A stretch of 64,000 bases of DNA from Acinetobacter piscicola (lineage in GTDB: Bacteria; Pseudomonadota; Gammaproteobacteria; Pseudomonadales; Moraxellaceae). Below the pieces are notes generated by a model. The model had not been told where the DNA came from. It did no database searches and saw only the letters and a program-made list of their open reading frames with translations. Position numbers and translations under genes: made by a program. Below are positions 45,150-53,908 of the stretch, piece by piece. The stretch lies in contig NZ_CP048659.1 in assembly GCF_015218165.1 (NCBI RefSeq), positions 2,232,001 to 2,296,000 on the forward strand, in the 5' to 3' direction. How positions within the stretch are numbered: the first letter of the stretch is position 1; the number at the start of each line of letters is the position of its first letter.

Positions 45150-46241
45150 ATGGGTTTTAATTGCGGTATTGTCGGCTTGCCGAACGTTGGTAAATCTACA
45201 CTTTTCAATGCATTGACTAAAGCTGCTATTGCTGCGGAAAACTTCCCATTCTGTACCATTGAACCGAACACAGGCATCGTACCTGTACCAGATCCACGTT
45301 TAGACAAATTAACAGCGATTGTAAAACCTCAACGTGTCATTCCTACCACAATGGAATTCGTTGATATTGCAGGTTTAGTTGCAGGCGCATCTAAAGGTGA
45401 AGGCTTAGGTAACCAATTCCTTGCCAACATCCGTGAAACAGATGCCATTGCACACGTCGTTCGTTGTTTTGAAGATGAAAATGTGATTCATGTCAATGGT
45501 AAAATTGATCCATTAGATGATATTGCAACCATTAACACAGAGCTTGCACTTGCTGACTTAGACACAATTACCAAAGCAATCACACGTTTAGCAAAATCTG
45601 CAAAAGGTGGCGATAAAGAAGCAATCGCGACTAAAGCTGTTTTAGACAAAATCTTACCTTTACTAGAAGAAGGTAAACCAGCACGCGCAGCTGACTTAGA
45701 TGACGATGAGCGTAAACTTGTGCGTGGTTTTGGTTTAATGACTTTAAAACCGACCATGTACATCGCTAACGTTGCAGAAGATGGTTTTGAAAATAACCCA
45801 CATTTAGACGCTGTTAAAAAATTAGCTGCTGAAGAAAATGCAATTGTGGTTCCACTTTGTAACCAAATCGAAGCTGAAATTTCACTTCTTGAAGATGAAG
45901 ATCGTGCTGAGTTCCTTGAAGCTTTAGGTATGGAAGAGCCTGGATTAAATGTCGTGATTCGTGCAGGTTATGGTCTTCTTGGCTTACAAACCTACTTCAC
46001 AGCAGGTGTACAAGAAGTCCGTGCTTGGACTGTAAAAATTGGTGCAACAGCACCTCAAGCGGCAGGTGTGATTCACACTGATTTTGAAAAAGGCTTCATC
46101 CGTGCTGAATGTGTCGCTTATGATGACTTCGTTCAATACAACGGTGAAAACGGCGCGAAAGAAGCAGGTAAATGGCGTTTAGAAGGTAAAACATATATCG
46201 TTCAAGACGGTGATGTATTACACTTCCGCTTCAACGTTTAA
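45150..46241 (+). CDS. ychF: Ribosome-associated Obg-family ATPase YchF
   Basis: A 363-residue P-loop NTPase. G1 is [16 protein letters not shown]3 is [20 protein letters not shown], and the G4 position reads NVAED rather than the guanine-binding NKxD, consistent with its preference for ATP. A helical insert and a C-terminal TGS domain follow (about 278-361). It acts near the ribosome in stress and redox responses. The start at 45150 gives the normal MGFNCGIVG and 363 length; a GTG four codons upstream is less likely. Confidence 0.95.
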   Translation: MGFNCGIVGLPNVGKSTLFNALTKAAIAAENFPFCTIEPNTGIVPVPDPRLDKLTAIVKPQRVIPTTMEFVDIAGLVAGASKGEGLGNQFLANIRETDAIAHVVRCFEDENVIHVNGKIDPLDDIATINTELALADLDTITKAITRLAKSAKGGDKEAIATKAVLDKILPLLEEGKPARAADLDDDERKLVRGFGLMTLKPTMYIANVAEDGFENNPHLDAVKKLAAEENAIVVPLCNQIEAEISLLEDEDRAEFLEALGMEEPGLNVVIRAGYGLLGLQTYFTAGVQEVRAWTVKIGATAPQAAGVIHTDFEKGFIRAECVAYDDFVQYNGENGAKEAGKWRLEGKTYIVQDGDVLHFRFNV

Positions 46242-46266
46242 TTGCCCAAGCGCTCATTTTGTCTTT

Positions 46267-46296
46267 AAAGCATCCTTCATGGATGCTTTAATTTTT
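46267..46296 (+). terminator. Rho-independent terminator of ychF
   Basis: AAAGCATCC and GGATGCTTT form a nine-base perfect stem with a five-base loop, followed by TAATTTTT, 25 bases after the stop. Confidence 0.88.
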
Positions 46297-46437
46297 AAAT
46301 CCTTAAAACAAACTTAAGCAACTGTAATATATAAAATTTTCAATATAATTAAACAACAATATATAGCTAATACCCTACATTCATTTATCTTATATTTGCT
46401 TTAAGGTACTTTCACCTTATTTCATGCAGGTCTAATA

Positions 46438-46650
46438 ATGAAAAAACTCACACAACTTTGTTCAGTCGGCATTCTTGCTACTTTATTAAGTGCTACCGCA
46501 TTTGCCTGCCCCAAAGGAACAACACTCTCAGGTGGCACAGGACCTAAACATAAAGGAGGAAAATGCGTTCTTATTCAAAATAATCAGCATTCAACCAAAC
46601 AACAAATCACTCATAAAACAACAGCACAACCGCCTGTTCATAAAGTATGA
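46438..46650 (+). CDS. Small secreted protein, hypothetical
   Basis: A 70-residue precursor with a signal peptide ending at ATAFA-CPKG, leaving about 46 residues. The mature part has two cysteines (CPKGTTLSGGTG and GGKCVLI) that could form a disulfide, and a Gln/His/Thr-rich tail. No known domain is seen. It is alone between two terminators. Confidence 0.6.
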   Translation: MKKLTQLCSVGILATLLSATAFACPKGTTLSGGTGPKHKGGKCVLIQNNQHSTKQQITHKTTAQPPVHKV

Positions 46651-46750
46651 AAATACGCTACATCCGCAAACAAAAAATACACATACACCAACTTAATACC
46701 TAAGCTATGTTTCATTGCTGAAAAGCATGACTTATTATCATAAATCAAAT

Positions 46751-46781
46751 AAAAAACCCCAGTTGAAACTGAGGTTTTTTT
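46751..46781. terminator. Terminator at the end of ppiD
   Basis: AAAAAACCCCAGTT and AACTGAGGTTTTTT pair with one mismatch, flanked by A and T runs on either side, so it can end transcription in both directions. ppiD (minus strand) ends 21 bases away. Confidence 0.82.
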
Positions 46782-46801
46782 GTTTAAATTAAAGTATAAA
46801 A

Positions 46802-48667
46802 TTACTTAATTTTTGCTTTCGATTTTAAATATTGCGTATAGTCATCCAATAATTGCTGACCACGCATTCTTTGATAAAGCTGTGTTAACTCTTTCGCTTC
46901 TGTAGGATCTAAACTATCTATAGATGCTTTTTTCACTTCAGCCACTGCAACCACCACCATTTCATTAGACAATGATGTCGTCGTTACAGACCACATACCT
47001 GCTTTCGGTGCAGGTACACTAAAGGCAGCACGCTCAATTTCACGTTTTAAACCCTGAGAACGAGTAAATGTTCCCGCAGATTCAAAATGAAATGGATATT
47101 TTGCTAAAACTTGCTGTGCAGGTAATTTTTTGAAATCCTCAAGCATTGCTGCAATTTTCGCTTTTGCAGCTTGTGCTGCTTTCTCTTGGATCAATTTCGC
47201 TTTTACACGTGCTGTTGCTTGTGCTAAAGGCTGTACACCTGCTGCATGATACTCACGTACTTTCACCCAAACCGTATTACCATCTTTTAATTGGATACTA
47301 CTTGATACGTTTTTATCACCATTCTTCACGTCATCGCTAAATATTTTTGCTTTGACACTTGGATCAGCCAATACCGCATTGGTGGTTGCAATCGTCACTG
47401 CTTTTGCAGATTCTATTTTTGCAGCTTTCACTTCGCTTGGAATAATGTCTAAAGCATCATTACTCACCACTTGCTCATTTAGGCTATTCACTGTATCTGC
47501 AAATAAATTCGCAGATTTAGACTTTAATACTTCTGCTGTTAAGTCCGCTTTTTTCGCTTCAAATGATGGAATTTGACCTACAGTAGAGTGTACTTCAATC
47601 AGATGATAACCATATTGCGTTTTTACAGGACGCGTAATTTCAGCATTTTTTGCAGATTTCACCGCATTATCAAAGCTACTGCCAAAAGCACCTTCGATAT
47701 AATCTAATGTACCACCATTGGTTTTAGATGAAGGATCTTCAGAATATTGTGCAGCAGCTTGCGCAAATGTCATGCCACCTTTAATTTTTGCATACACATC
47801 ATTGGCTAATTTTTCAGCTTGCTGTGCATCACGATTATCTGTGGTAATTAAAATATGCTTCACATCACGTTTTGCATTTTTCTTTTGCTGCTCGACAAAT
47901 GCTGCATATGCTTTATCTAACTCAACTGCAGAAACCTCTGTGCTCGCTTGTGGCAACATTGCAGGCGTTAAAAGTACATAATCCACATCAACAGATGCCA
48001 CCTGTTTAAATTTATTTTGATGTTTATTGTAGTAATCTGCAATTTCTTGATTTGAGACTTTTACATTTTGCTTATATTCATCAAGATTTACGCTTGCCAA
48101 ATAAAGGTTGCGTTGCTCAGTCTGTAAATTGGCAATTTGTGCTAAGTCTAATTTACTGACTAAGGCATTGTCTGTAAATGTACTCATCAACATTCTTAAT
48201 GCATGATCTTGACGAAGATTTGCAATCAAGCCTGCACTTGTTGTGCCTACAGAACGTAGATAGTTTTCATACAAAGCTTTAGAAAATTGACCATTTTCTT
48301 GAAAACTCGGTTGTTGTGCCAACATCTGTTCAATTTGCGCATCACTTAACGAGATGCCCAATTTTTCAGCTTGCTGAACCAACAAAGTACGTGCAATTAA
48401 ACTATCTAAAGCTGTATTTTGAATGAAAGAATTATTTAATAAAGACTCATCCCCATTGACCATTGTCAAATATTGGTCTTTTAAACCTTTGGTCTGTGCT
48501 TCTAAATCTTTTTTAGATATTTCTTGACCATTTACAGTCTTCGCCACATCTGCTTTATTTCCCCCACTAAAATAACCTTCGATACCAACTAATGCTAATG
48601 GAGTTAAAAATAAAACGAGTAGGACTTTTCCGAGCCAACCTCTTATGACTTTACGAAACGATTCCAT
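46802..48667 (-). CDS. ppiD: Periplasmic folding chaperone / peptidyl-prolyl isomerase PpiD
   Basis: A 621-residue protein anchored by an N-terminal helix (WLGKVLLVLFLTPLALVGIEGYF). A SurA/PpiD N-terminal chaperone region follows (NGQEISKKDLEAQTKGL), then a parvulin domain at about residues 260-360 with VKHILITTDNRDAQQAEKLA and GGTLDYIEG, and a C-terminal chaperone part. It helps fold secreted proteins near the Sec translocon. The upstream gene is hup, the order found in E. coli (hupB-ppiD). Confidence 0.92.
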   Translation of the reverse strand: MESFRKVIRGWLGKVLLVLFLTPLALVGIEGYFSGGNKADVAKTVNGQEISKKDLEAQTKGLKDQYLTMVNGDESLLNNSFIQNTALDSLIARTLLVQQAEKLGISLSDAQIEQMLAQQPSFQENGQFSKALYENYLRSVGTTSAGLIANLRQDHALRMLMSTFTDNALVSKLDLAQIANLQTEQRNLYLASVNLDEYKQNVKVSNQEIADYYNKHQNKFKQVASVDVDYVLLTPAMLPQASTEVSAVELDKAYAAFVEQQKKNAKRDVKHILITTDNRDAQQAEKLANDVYAKIKGGMTFAQAAAQYSEDPSSKTNGGTLDYIEGAFGSSFDNAVKSAKNAEITRPVKTQYGYHLIEVHSTVGQIPSFEAKKADLTAEVLKSKSANLFADTVNSLNEQVVSNDALDIIPSEVKAAKIESAKAVTIATTNAVLADPSVKAKIFSDDVKNGDKNVSSSIQLKDGNTVWVKVREYHAAGVQPLAQATARVKAKLIQEKAAQAAKAKIAAMLEDFKKLPAQQVLAKYPFHFESAGTFTRSQGLKREIERAAFSVPAPKAGMWSVTTTSLSNEMVVVAVAEVKKASIDSLDPTEAKELTQLYQRMRGQQLLDDYTQYLKSKAKIK

Positions 48668-48754
48668 AAATCTTCCAATATTTTATTTGCTAGGGAGTTT
48701 AACTGATATTCAGATCTGAATGAATGTGCTCAGCCCAATTAATTGGTTTATTCC

Positions 48755-48784
48755 ATAAAAAAACGCGCCCTACGGCGCGTTTTG
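48755..48784 (-). terminator. Strong terminator of the hup gene
   Basis: AAAACGCGCC and GGCGCGTTTT form a ten-base perfect stem with a four-base loop. On the minus strand it is followed by seven T. It separates hup from ppiD. Confidence 0.93.
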
Positions 48785-48796
48785 GAGCATCAAAGA

Positions 48797-49069
48797 TTAA
48801 GCAACTGAATCTTTAAGCCCTTTACCAGCTTTGAAGCTTGGTACTTTACTTGCTTTAATTTGAAGCTCTTCACCAGTTTTCGGGTTACGACCAGTACGCG
48901 CTGCGCGCTCTTTTACACTGAACGTTCCAAAGCCAACTAGAGTTACAGTATCACCGCCTTTTAACGCTTCACCAATTGAAGCAATAGTCGCATCCAATGC
49001 TTTACCAGCATCAGTCTTAGACAATCCCCCTTTTTCTGCAATCGCGTCAATTAATTCTGATTTATTCAT
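48797..49069 (-). CDS. hup: HU-family histone-like DNA-binding protein
   Basis: A 90-residue nucleoid protein. It has the N-terminal [18 protein letters not shown], the [18 protein letters not shown] arm with the intercalating Pro, and the C-terminal [11 protein letters not shown]. It bends DNA as a dimer and shapes the nucleoid. Codon use looks more biased than in nearby hypothetical genes, as expected for a highly expressed gene. A strong terminator follows. Confidence 0.96.
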   Translation of the reverse strand: MNKSELIDAIAEKGGLSKTDAGKALDATIASIGEALKGGDTVTLVGFGTFSVKERAARTGRNPKTGEELQIKASKVPSFKAGKGLKDSVA

Positions 49070-49217
49070 GAAGATTAAGTCCTCTTATATCGTTCGTTTA
49101 AGATCTAAGGTTGTGGTTTCAAAGGCCATGCAGACTTTATAGCAATGCTTTGGGGGAAAACGCAAGACTACAACAACGCTTTTCATCAAAATAATCTGCA
49201 AAAAATGCAAAATTAAT

Positions 49218-49709
49218 TTATTCAACTCTCTGACTGACCATTTTTTGTATCTGATCTGACAATTTTTGGTTTTCTTCCACCAAACTATCGACCTTCTTAT
49301 GCAATTGTAAGATCAAAGTCTCTAAATGCTGCATATCTTTAACAGTCACTAGACCAATACGATTTAATGAATGATTTAAGTGCTGATCTAAAGTTTTTTC
49401 AACTTTTTCTTTGGTTTCAGTCACTGTTTCTTTGGTTTTTTCAACCACATTTTTGCTAGATTGATCAGAATCTTGATCTTCAACACTTTTTGATTCTAAT
49501 TCCTCACCCACCTTGACTAGGGAGTCAAAGAGTTTATTTCCTTCTTCTTCAGCACGTGAAAAAGCGCCTAAACCTGCAAGCCAAATTTGTTTAGTATATT
49601 TTCTAAAATCAAGTGGAGATTTACGTAAAGATTTTTCTTTTATCGACATTTTTTCTTTTGCAACCAATGTATTTAGATCGCCTTTCGATCTCTGCTGCTC
49701 CAAATCCAT
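49218..49709 (-). CDS. Phasin-like (PhaI/PhaF-type) granule-associated protein
   Basis: A 163-residue protein with the phasin segment KYTKQIWLAGLGAFSRAEEEGNKLFDSLVKVGE in pattern (about residues 38-70), followed by a Lys/Glu/Thr-rich coiled coil (VVEKTKETVTETKEKVEKTL) and a C-terminal heptad helix. Phasins coat polyhydroxyalkanoate granules or act as chaperone-like proteins. No PHA synthase lies in the window. AGGAGA precedes the ATG at 49709 by nine bases. Confidence 0.72.
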   Translation of the reverse strand: MDLEQQRSKGDLNTLVAKEKMSIKEKSLRKSPLDFRKYTKQIWLAGLGAFSRAEEEGNKLFDSLVKVGEELESKSVEDQDSDQSSKNVVEKTKETVTETKEKVEKTLDQHLNHSLNRIGLVTVKDMQHLETLILQLHKKVDSLVEENQKLSDQIQKMVSQRVE

Positions 49710-49907
49710 TCTATTTTTCTCCTGTATACTTTGATATACAATATCATCATTAAAATGTGAAATATCGTTATAATAACAAATAAATTACTTGAACCTTTTG
49801 CAAAACTGTTCTACAAAGCAAAGTAATTTATTTAATTTAAATGTGAACCAGTTCTCCATACATATAACACGAGATCGGATTGTCTGTATCAATTATAGGA
49901 TTTCTTT

Positions 49908-50561
49908 ATGAGCGAATCGCAACAAAATCAAGGCCAAAGTCGTTTGTTGCTTAATACATTGATGATTATTTTAGAAACATTCTATTCATTTGTATTAAAA
50001 CACGACCGCGTGGTTCGCTTGCATGCTAAACATTTTGTAGCACAACAAATCACCATTAAAATAAATAGCTACATCCCATACATAGACTTTTATATTCAAT
50101 TTACCGACAAAGGTATTTTATTTGACCTAAAAGAACCTGAAAAACCTGTAGATTTAACTGTAAGCAGTACCGTCTTAGACCTCATTCAAATTTTTGTATT
50201 TGCCAACCGCCGCAGTATGAAAAAATTACGCATTGAAGGCAATGAGCTACTCAAAGACCAATTTCGTGATTTAATTCTGCCTTTTACAATTCCTAAATTA
50301 TTGGCTGATTGGAAACAATGGCTTACAAATCCAAAGCATGACGAAACAGGTGTTGGTTCTAGAAAACGTATTGCCCCACTTTTAGAAAAAATTGATCAAC
50401 AACGCTCTAAAATCAATACACTACAAGTTGAAGTTAAGCAGTATCAAAATCGTATTCGCCGCATGGAACAAAAACAAAAAACAGTAAATATATTGTTATC
50501 TGTAATTTCGGTTCTTTTTATTACGTTAATTGTGTATAATTTATGGCAGATATTTTCCTAA
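49908..50561 (+). CDS. UbiJ-like SCP2-type protein with C-terminal coiled coil and membrane anchor
   Basis: A 217-residue protein. The middle (about residues 25-140) resembles an SCP2 lipid-binding domain: a KPVDLTVSSTVLDLIQ strand-helix and KKLRIEGNELLKDQFRDLI. A coiled coil follows (LLEKIDQQRSKINTLQVEV) and then a C-terminal hydrophobic span (VNILLSVISVLFITLIVY). UbiJ, a ubiquinone-synthesis accessory factor, has an SCP2 domain plus coiled coil but no such span. The call is tentative. Confidence 0.45.
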   Translation: MSESQQNQGQSRLLLNTLMIILETFYSFVLKHDRVVRLHAKHFVAQQITIKINSYIPYIDFYIQFTDKGILFDLKEPEKPVDLTVSSTVLDLIQIFVFANRRSMKKLRIEGNELLKDQFRDLILPFTIPKLLADWKQWLTNPKHDETGVGSRKRIAPLLEKIDQQRSKINTLQVEVKQYQNRIRRMEQKQKTVNILLSVISVLFITLIVYNLWQIFS

Positions 50562-50635
50562 TAAGTCTATTGAAACAATAAATTATAAGTTCGTGTAAAA
50601 ATACCTTACCAAATTAGTCTGAATTAAACTTAAAA

Positions 50636-50660
50636 ATACTTGACTATTTTAGTCAGGATT
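50636..50660 (+). promoter_or_regulatory. Type 1 IscR binding site
   Basis: The 25 bases starting ATACTTGACTATTTTAG and ending TCAGGATT fit the E. coli type 1 IscR consensus (ATASYYGACTRWWWYAGTCRRSTAT) at 23 of 25 positions by eye. It overlaps the -35 box of the isc promoter, so [2Fe-2S]-IscR would repress its own operon. Confidence 0.85.
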
Positions 50661-50668
50661 CATAAAAT
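50640..50668 (+). promoter_or_regulatory. Sigma-70 promoter of the isc operon
   Basis: -35 TTGACT (50640-50645) and -10 TAAAAT (50663-50668) are 17 bases apart, 35 bases before the iscR start. The -35 box lies inside the IscR site. Confidence 0.78.
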
Positions 50669-50703
50669 CGGTATATCTAGTCTAATAACATGTGTATCGA
50701 ATC

Positions 50704-51177
50704 ATGCGCCTTACTACTCGCGGTCGCTACGCAGTGACTGCTCTACTTGATCTAGCTTTGCAGCCAACTGAAAAAACGATCACGCTTGCTGAAATTGCAG
50801 CTCGCCAAACTATCTCTGTCGCTTATCTTGAGCAATTATTTGCCAAACTAAAACGCCATGGTTTAGTTTCTAGTGTTCGTGGTGCCAACGGTGGTTATCT
50901 TCTTGCGCGCAATGCTGAAGAAATTACAGTATTAGAAATCATTGAAGCCGTAAATGAAACCGTTGACGCGACGCGTTGTGACCACAAAGGCAACTGCCAA
51001 AATGGTGCAATGTGTTTAACACACGATTTATGGCAAGAACTCTCCCATCATATCGCCGATTATTTAGCGAATATTACACTTGCCGATCTCGTTTCACGAG
51101 ACAACGTACAAACTGTTGCTCTACGCCAAAACACTCCAAGTTTAGATTCAGCCCTTTTATCGGCTACAGGTATTTGA
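50704..51177 (+). CDS. iscR: Iron-sulfur cluster regulator IscR
   Basis: A 157-residue Rrf2-family regulator. It has [19 protein letters not shown], a winged helix with [18 protein letters not shown], and the cluster ligands Cys92, Cys98, Cys104 and His107 ([17 protein letters not shown]), the same numbering as E. coli. The holo form represses the isc promoter. The start at 50704 is preferred to an in-frame codon at 50692 because it gives the conserved N-terminus. iscS begins one base after its stop. Confidence 0.96.
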   Translation: MRLTTRGRYAVTALLDLALQPTEKTITLAEIAARQTISVAYLEQLFAKLKRHGLVSSVRGANGGYLLARNAEEITVLEIIEAVNETVDATRCDHKGNCQNGAMCLTHDLWQELSHHIADYLANITLADLVSRDNVQTVALRQNTPSLDSALLSATGI

Positions 51178-51178
51178 C

Positions 51179-52396
51179 ATGAAACGTCCTATTTATCTTG
51201 ACTATGCAGCAACTACTCCTGTCGACCCTCAAGTTGCTGAGCGTATGATGGAATGCTTAACCTTTGATGGTATCTTTGGTAATGCAGCATCTCGTTCACA
51301 TGCTTATGGATGGCAAGCAGAAGAAAAAGTTGAATATGCACGTGAACAAGTCGCAAACTTGATCAAAGCTGACCCACGTGAAATCGTGTGGACATCAGGT
51401 GCAACTGAGTCAGACAACCTTGCACTTAAAGGTATTGCGCAGTTCTATGCATCGAAAGGCAAACACATCATCACTTCTAAAATTGAGCATAAAGCGATTT
51501 TAGATACTTGTCGTGAGCTTGAAGAAGAAGGTTTTGAGATTACTTATCTAGAGCCTGAAGAACGTACAGGTTTAATTACACCTGAAATGGTACAAGCCGC
51601 TTTACGTCCTGACACGATTCTTGTTTCACTGATGATGGTTAACAACGAAATTGGTACAGTTACTGACGTTGCTGCAATCGGCGAATTGACCCGTGCAAAT
51701 AAAACATATTTCCACGTAGATGCTGCACAAGCTGCGGGTAAAGTTGAAATTGACCTTTCAACCATGAAAGTTGATTTGATGAGTTTCTCTGGTCATAAAG
51801 TATATGGTCCTAAAGGCATCGGTGCACTTTATGTTCGTCGCCAACCACGTGTTCGTATCAAAGCACAAATGCATGGTGGTGGTCATGAACGTGGCATGCG
51901 TTCAGGCACATTAGCTACTCACCAAATCGTGGGTATGGGCGAAGCTTTTGAACTTGCAGGTAAATCATTACACGCTGAACAAGCACGTTTACGTGTACTG
52001 CGTGACAAACTTTGGAATGGTTTACAAGACTTAGAGCAAGTATTCTTAAATGGTCACCCAGAATTTAATGTTGCTAACTATTTAAATGTAAGCTTCAACT
52101 TTGTTGAAGGTGAATCATTAATGATGGCACTAAAAGATGTTGCTGTGTCAAGTGGTTCAGCATGTACATCTGCAACTTTAGAACCTTCTTATGTTCTTCG
52201 TGCTTTAGGTCTTTCAGACGAACTTGCACATAGCTCAATTCGTTTCAGTTTCGGTCACTATACCACTGAAGAAGATATTGACCATGTCATTGAAATTACC
52301 AAAGCTGCAGTTGAAAAATTACGTGCCCTTTCACCACTTTGGGACATGTATAAAGAAGGTATTGACCTAAATTCAGTTGAATGGGCTGAACATTAA
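51179..52396 (+). CDS. iscS: Cysteine desulfurase IscS
   Basis: A 405-residue PLP enzyme supplying sulfur for cluster assembly and tRNA thiolation. It shows [14 protein letters not shown], the PLP lysine in [12 protein letters not shown] (about residue 206) and the mobile cysteine in [14 protein letters not shown] (about residue 328). Length equals that of E. coli IscS (404). A hairpin lies between it and iscU. Confidence 0.97.
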   Translation: MKRPIYLDYAATTPVDPQVAERMMECLTFDGIFGNAASRSHAYGWQAEEKVEYAREQVANLIKADPREIVWTSGATESDNLALKGIAQFYASKGKHIITSKIEHKAILDTCRELEEEGFEITYLEPEERTGLITPEMVQAALRPDTILVSLMMVNNEIGTVTDVAAIGELTRANKTYFHVDAAQAAGKVEIDLSTMKVDLMSFSGHKVYGPKGIGALYVRRQPRVRIKAQMHGGGHERGMRSGTLATHQIVGMGEAFELAGKSLHAEQARLRVLRDKLWNGLQDLEQVFLNGHPEFNVANYLNVSFNFVEGESLMMALKDVAVSSGSACTSATLEPSYVLRALGLSDELAHSSIRFSFGHYTTEEDIDHVIEITKAAVEKLRALSPLWDMYKEGIDLNSVEWAEH

Positions 52397-52414
52397 TTCC
52401 AGATATTATTGATC

Positions 52415-52455
52415 GCATCTTTTTGAGCTGTTCTGATTGAAAATCAAAAAGATGC
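52415..52455 (+). other. Intercistronic hairpin between iscS and iscU
   Basis: GCATCTTTTTGA and TCAAAAAGATGC form a 12-base perfect stem around a 17-base loop. It lacks a T-run, so mRNA processing or 3'-end protection of the iscRS part is more likely than full termination. Confidence 0.65.
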
Positions 52456-52504
52456 CCCAATATTATTTATTATCAACGCTGACCCCGAGGTTTGGAGAAG
52501 CATC

Positions 52505-52891
52505 ATGGCTTATAGTGAAAAAGTAATTGATCATTACGAAAACCCTCGTAATGTTGGTGTATTAGATAAAAATGCTGAAAACGTAGGTACAGGTATGGTC
52601 GGTGCACCAGCTTGTGGTGACGTTATGCGTCTACAAATTCAAGTAGATGACAATGGTGTTATTGAAGAAGCACGTTTTAAAACCTATGGTTGCGGCTCTG
52701 CAATTGCATCGAGTTCTTTAGTGACGGAGTGGCTTAAAGGTAAAACTTTAGACGAAGCACAAGCGATCAAAAATATTGACATCGCAACTGAACTTGCATT
52801 ACCACCAGTCAAAGTCCACTGCTCTGTACTTGCAGAAGATGCAATTAAAGCCGCTGTTGAAGACTATCGCAGCAAAAAATCTAAAGCTTAA
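52505..52891 (+). CDS. iscU: Iron-sulfur cluster scaffold IscU
   Basis: A 128-residue scaffold with the three cluster cysteines in GAPACGDVMRLQI, YGCGSAIASSS and VHCSVLAEDA, and the HscA-binding LPPVK motif. It receives sulfur from IscS and builds [2Fe-2S] clusters. GGAGAAGC precedes the ATG. Length is identical to E. coli IscU. Confidence 0.97.
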   Translation: MAYSEKVIDHYENPRNVGVLDKNAENVGTGMVGAPACGDVMRLQIQVDDNGVIEEARFKTYGCGSAIASSSLVTEWLKGKTLDEAQAIKNIDIATELALPPVKVHCSVLAEDAIKAAVEDYRSKKSKA

Positions 52892-52935
52892 CTTTGCTTT
52901 TGACCATTTACAGAAAATGAATTAACGGAGTTTTC

Positions 52936-53256
52936 ATGATCCATTTAACTGAAAATGCTGCAACTCATATCAGCAATTATTTAAAAAATCGCGGTAAGGG
53001 TGAAGGTATTCGTCTGGGCGTGAAGACTTCAGGCTGTTCTGGTTTGGCTTATGTACTTGAGTTTGTAGATGATGCAGACACACATGATCAAATGTTCGAG
53101 CAGTTTGGTGTAAAAGTTTTTGTAGACCCGAAAAGTTTGGTGTATTTGGATGGCATGGAAATGGACTATGTAAAAAATGGTCTCAATGAAGGCTTCGAAT
53201 TTAACAATCCAAACAAAAAAGGTGAATGTGGTTGCGGTGAATCTTTTACCGTTTAA
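52936..53256 (+). CDS. iscA: A-type iron-sulfur carrier IscA
   Basis: A 106-residue carrier with the conserved cysteines in [13 protein letters not shown] (about residue 35) and GECGCGESF (near residues 99 and 101). It transfers clusters or iron to target proteins. ACGGAG precedes the ATG. A perfect hairpin separates it from hscB. Confidence 0.96.
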   Translation: MIHLTENAATHISNYLKNRGKGEGIRLGVKTSGCSGLAYVLEFVDDADTHDQMFEQFGVKVFVDPKSLVYLDGMEMDYVKNGLNEGFEFNNPNKKGECGCGESFTV

Positions 53257-53279
53257 AAGCATTTTCAGCTTTGTTTCGC

Positions 53280-53308
53280 ATTAAAACAGTGTCCTACACT
53301 GTTTTAAT
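53280..53308 (+). other. Intercistronic hairpin between iscA and hscB
   Basis: ATTAAAACAGTGT and ACACTGTTTTAAT form a 13-base perfect stem with a three-base loop. T bases lie in the stem but no run follows, so it may attenuate or stabilise rather than fully terminate. Confidence 0.65.
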
Positions 53309-53360
53309 CACATTTAATTCTGCTATTTTATGCAAACCCAATCGTGGATGAATATTTCCC

Positions 53361-53876
53361 ATGAGTCATTTTGAGCTGTTCGATCTCCCAGAAGCACTCG
53401 ATATTGATTTAGCAACATTAAAATCAAATTTTTTAAAATTGCAGCAACAATATCATCCTGATAAAGCCGAAGATAAAGACCAAGCCTTGATTAAATCGAG
53501 TGAGATTAACCAAGCTTATAAAGTCTTATCTAATGTTGACAGTCGTGCTGCTTATCTTCTCTCTTTGAAAAAGCAAGATCATCATTTAGACCAATCTATC
53601 AATGATTTTGAATTTCTACAATCAGCTTTAGAAATTCGTGAACAATTGGATGAGTCTCACGATATTGAACAATTACATTCACTCAAAAATGAAGTTCAGC
53701 AATGGATTGATGGTTTAGTACGTGAGTTCAAAATTGATTATGCCGATGAAGACTGGGCAGATGCTCGTGACACTGTACGCAAATTGCGCTTTTTCCAAAA
53801 AGTCATGAATGACATTGATAAAGCTGAGGATCGGCTTTTAGATGATGAAGATTTTGACTTAGATGATGATTTTTAA
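53361..53876 (+). CDS. hscB: Fe-S cluster co-chaperone HscB
   Basis: A 171-residue J-domain protein with the HPD motif in QQYHPDKAEDK (about residue 33) and a C-terminal three-helix IscU-binding domain. It brings IscU to HscA and stimulates its ATPase. The C-terminus is unusually acidic (DDEDFDLDDDF). The hscA gene follows after 32 bases. Confidence 0.95.
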   Translation: MSHFELFDLPEALDIDLATLKSNFLKLQQQYHPDKAEDKDQALIKSSEINQAYKVLSNVDSRAAYLLSLKKQDHHLDQSINDFEFLQSALEIREQLDESHDIEQLHSLKNEVQQWIDGLVREFKIDYADEDWADARDTVRKLRFFQKVMNDIDKAEDRLLDDEDFDLDDDF

Positions 53877-53908
53877 TTTATTTATTTTTTTATTAAGGAT
53901 GTAACACA

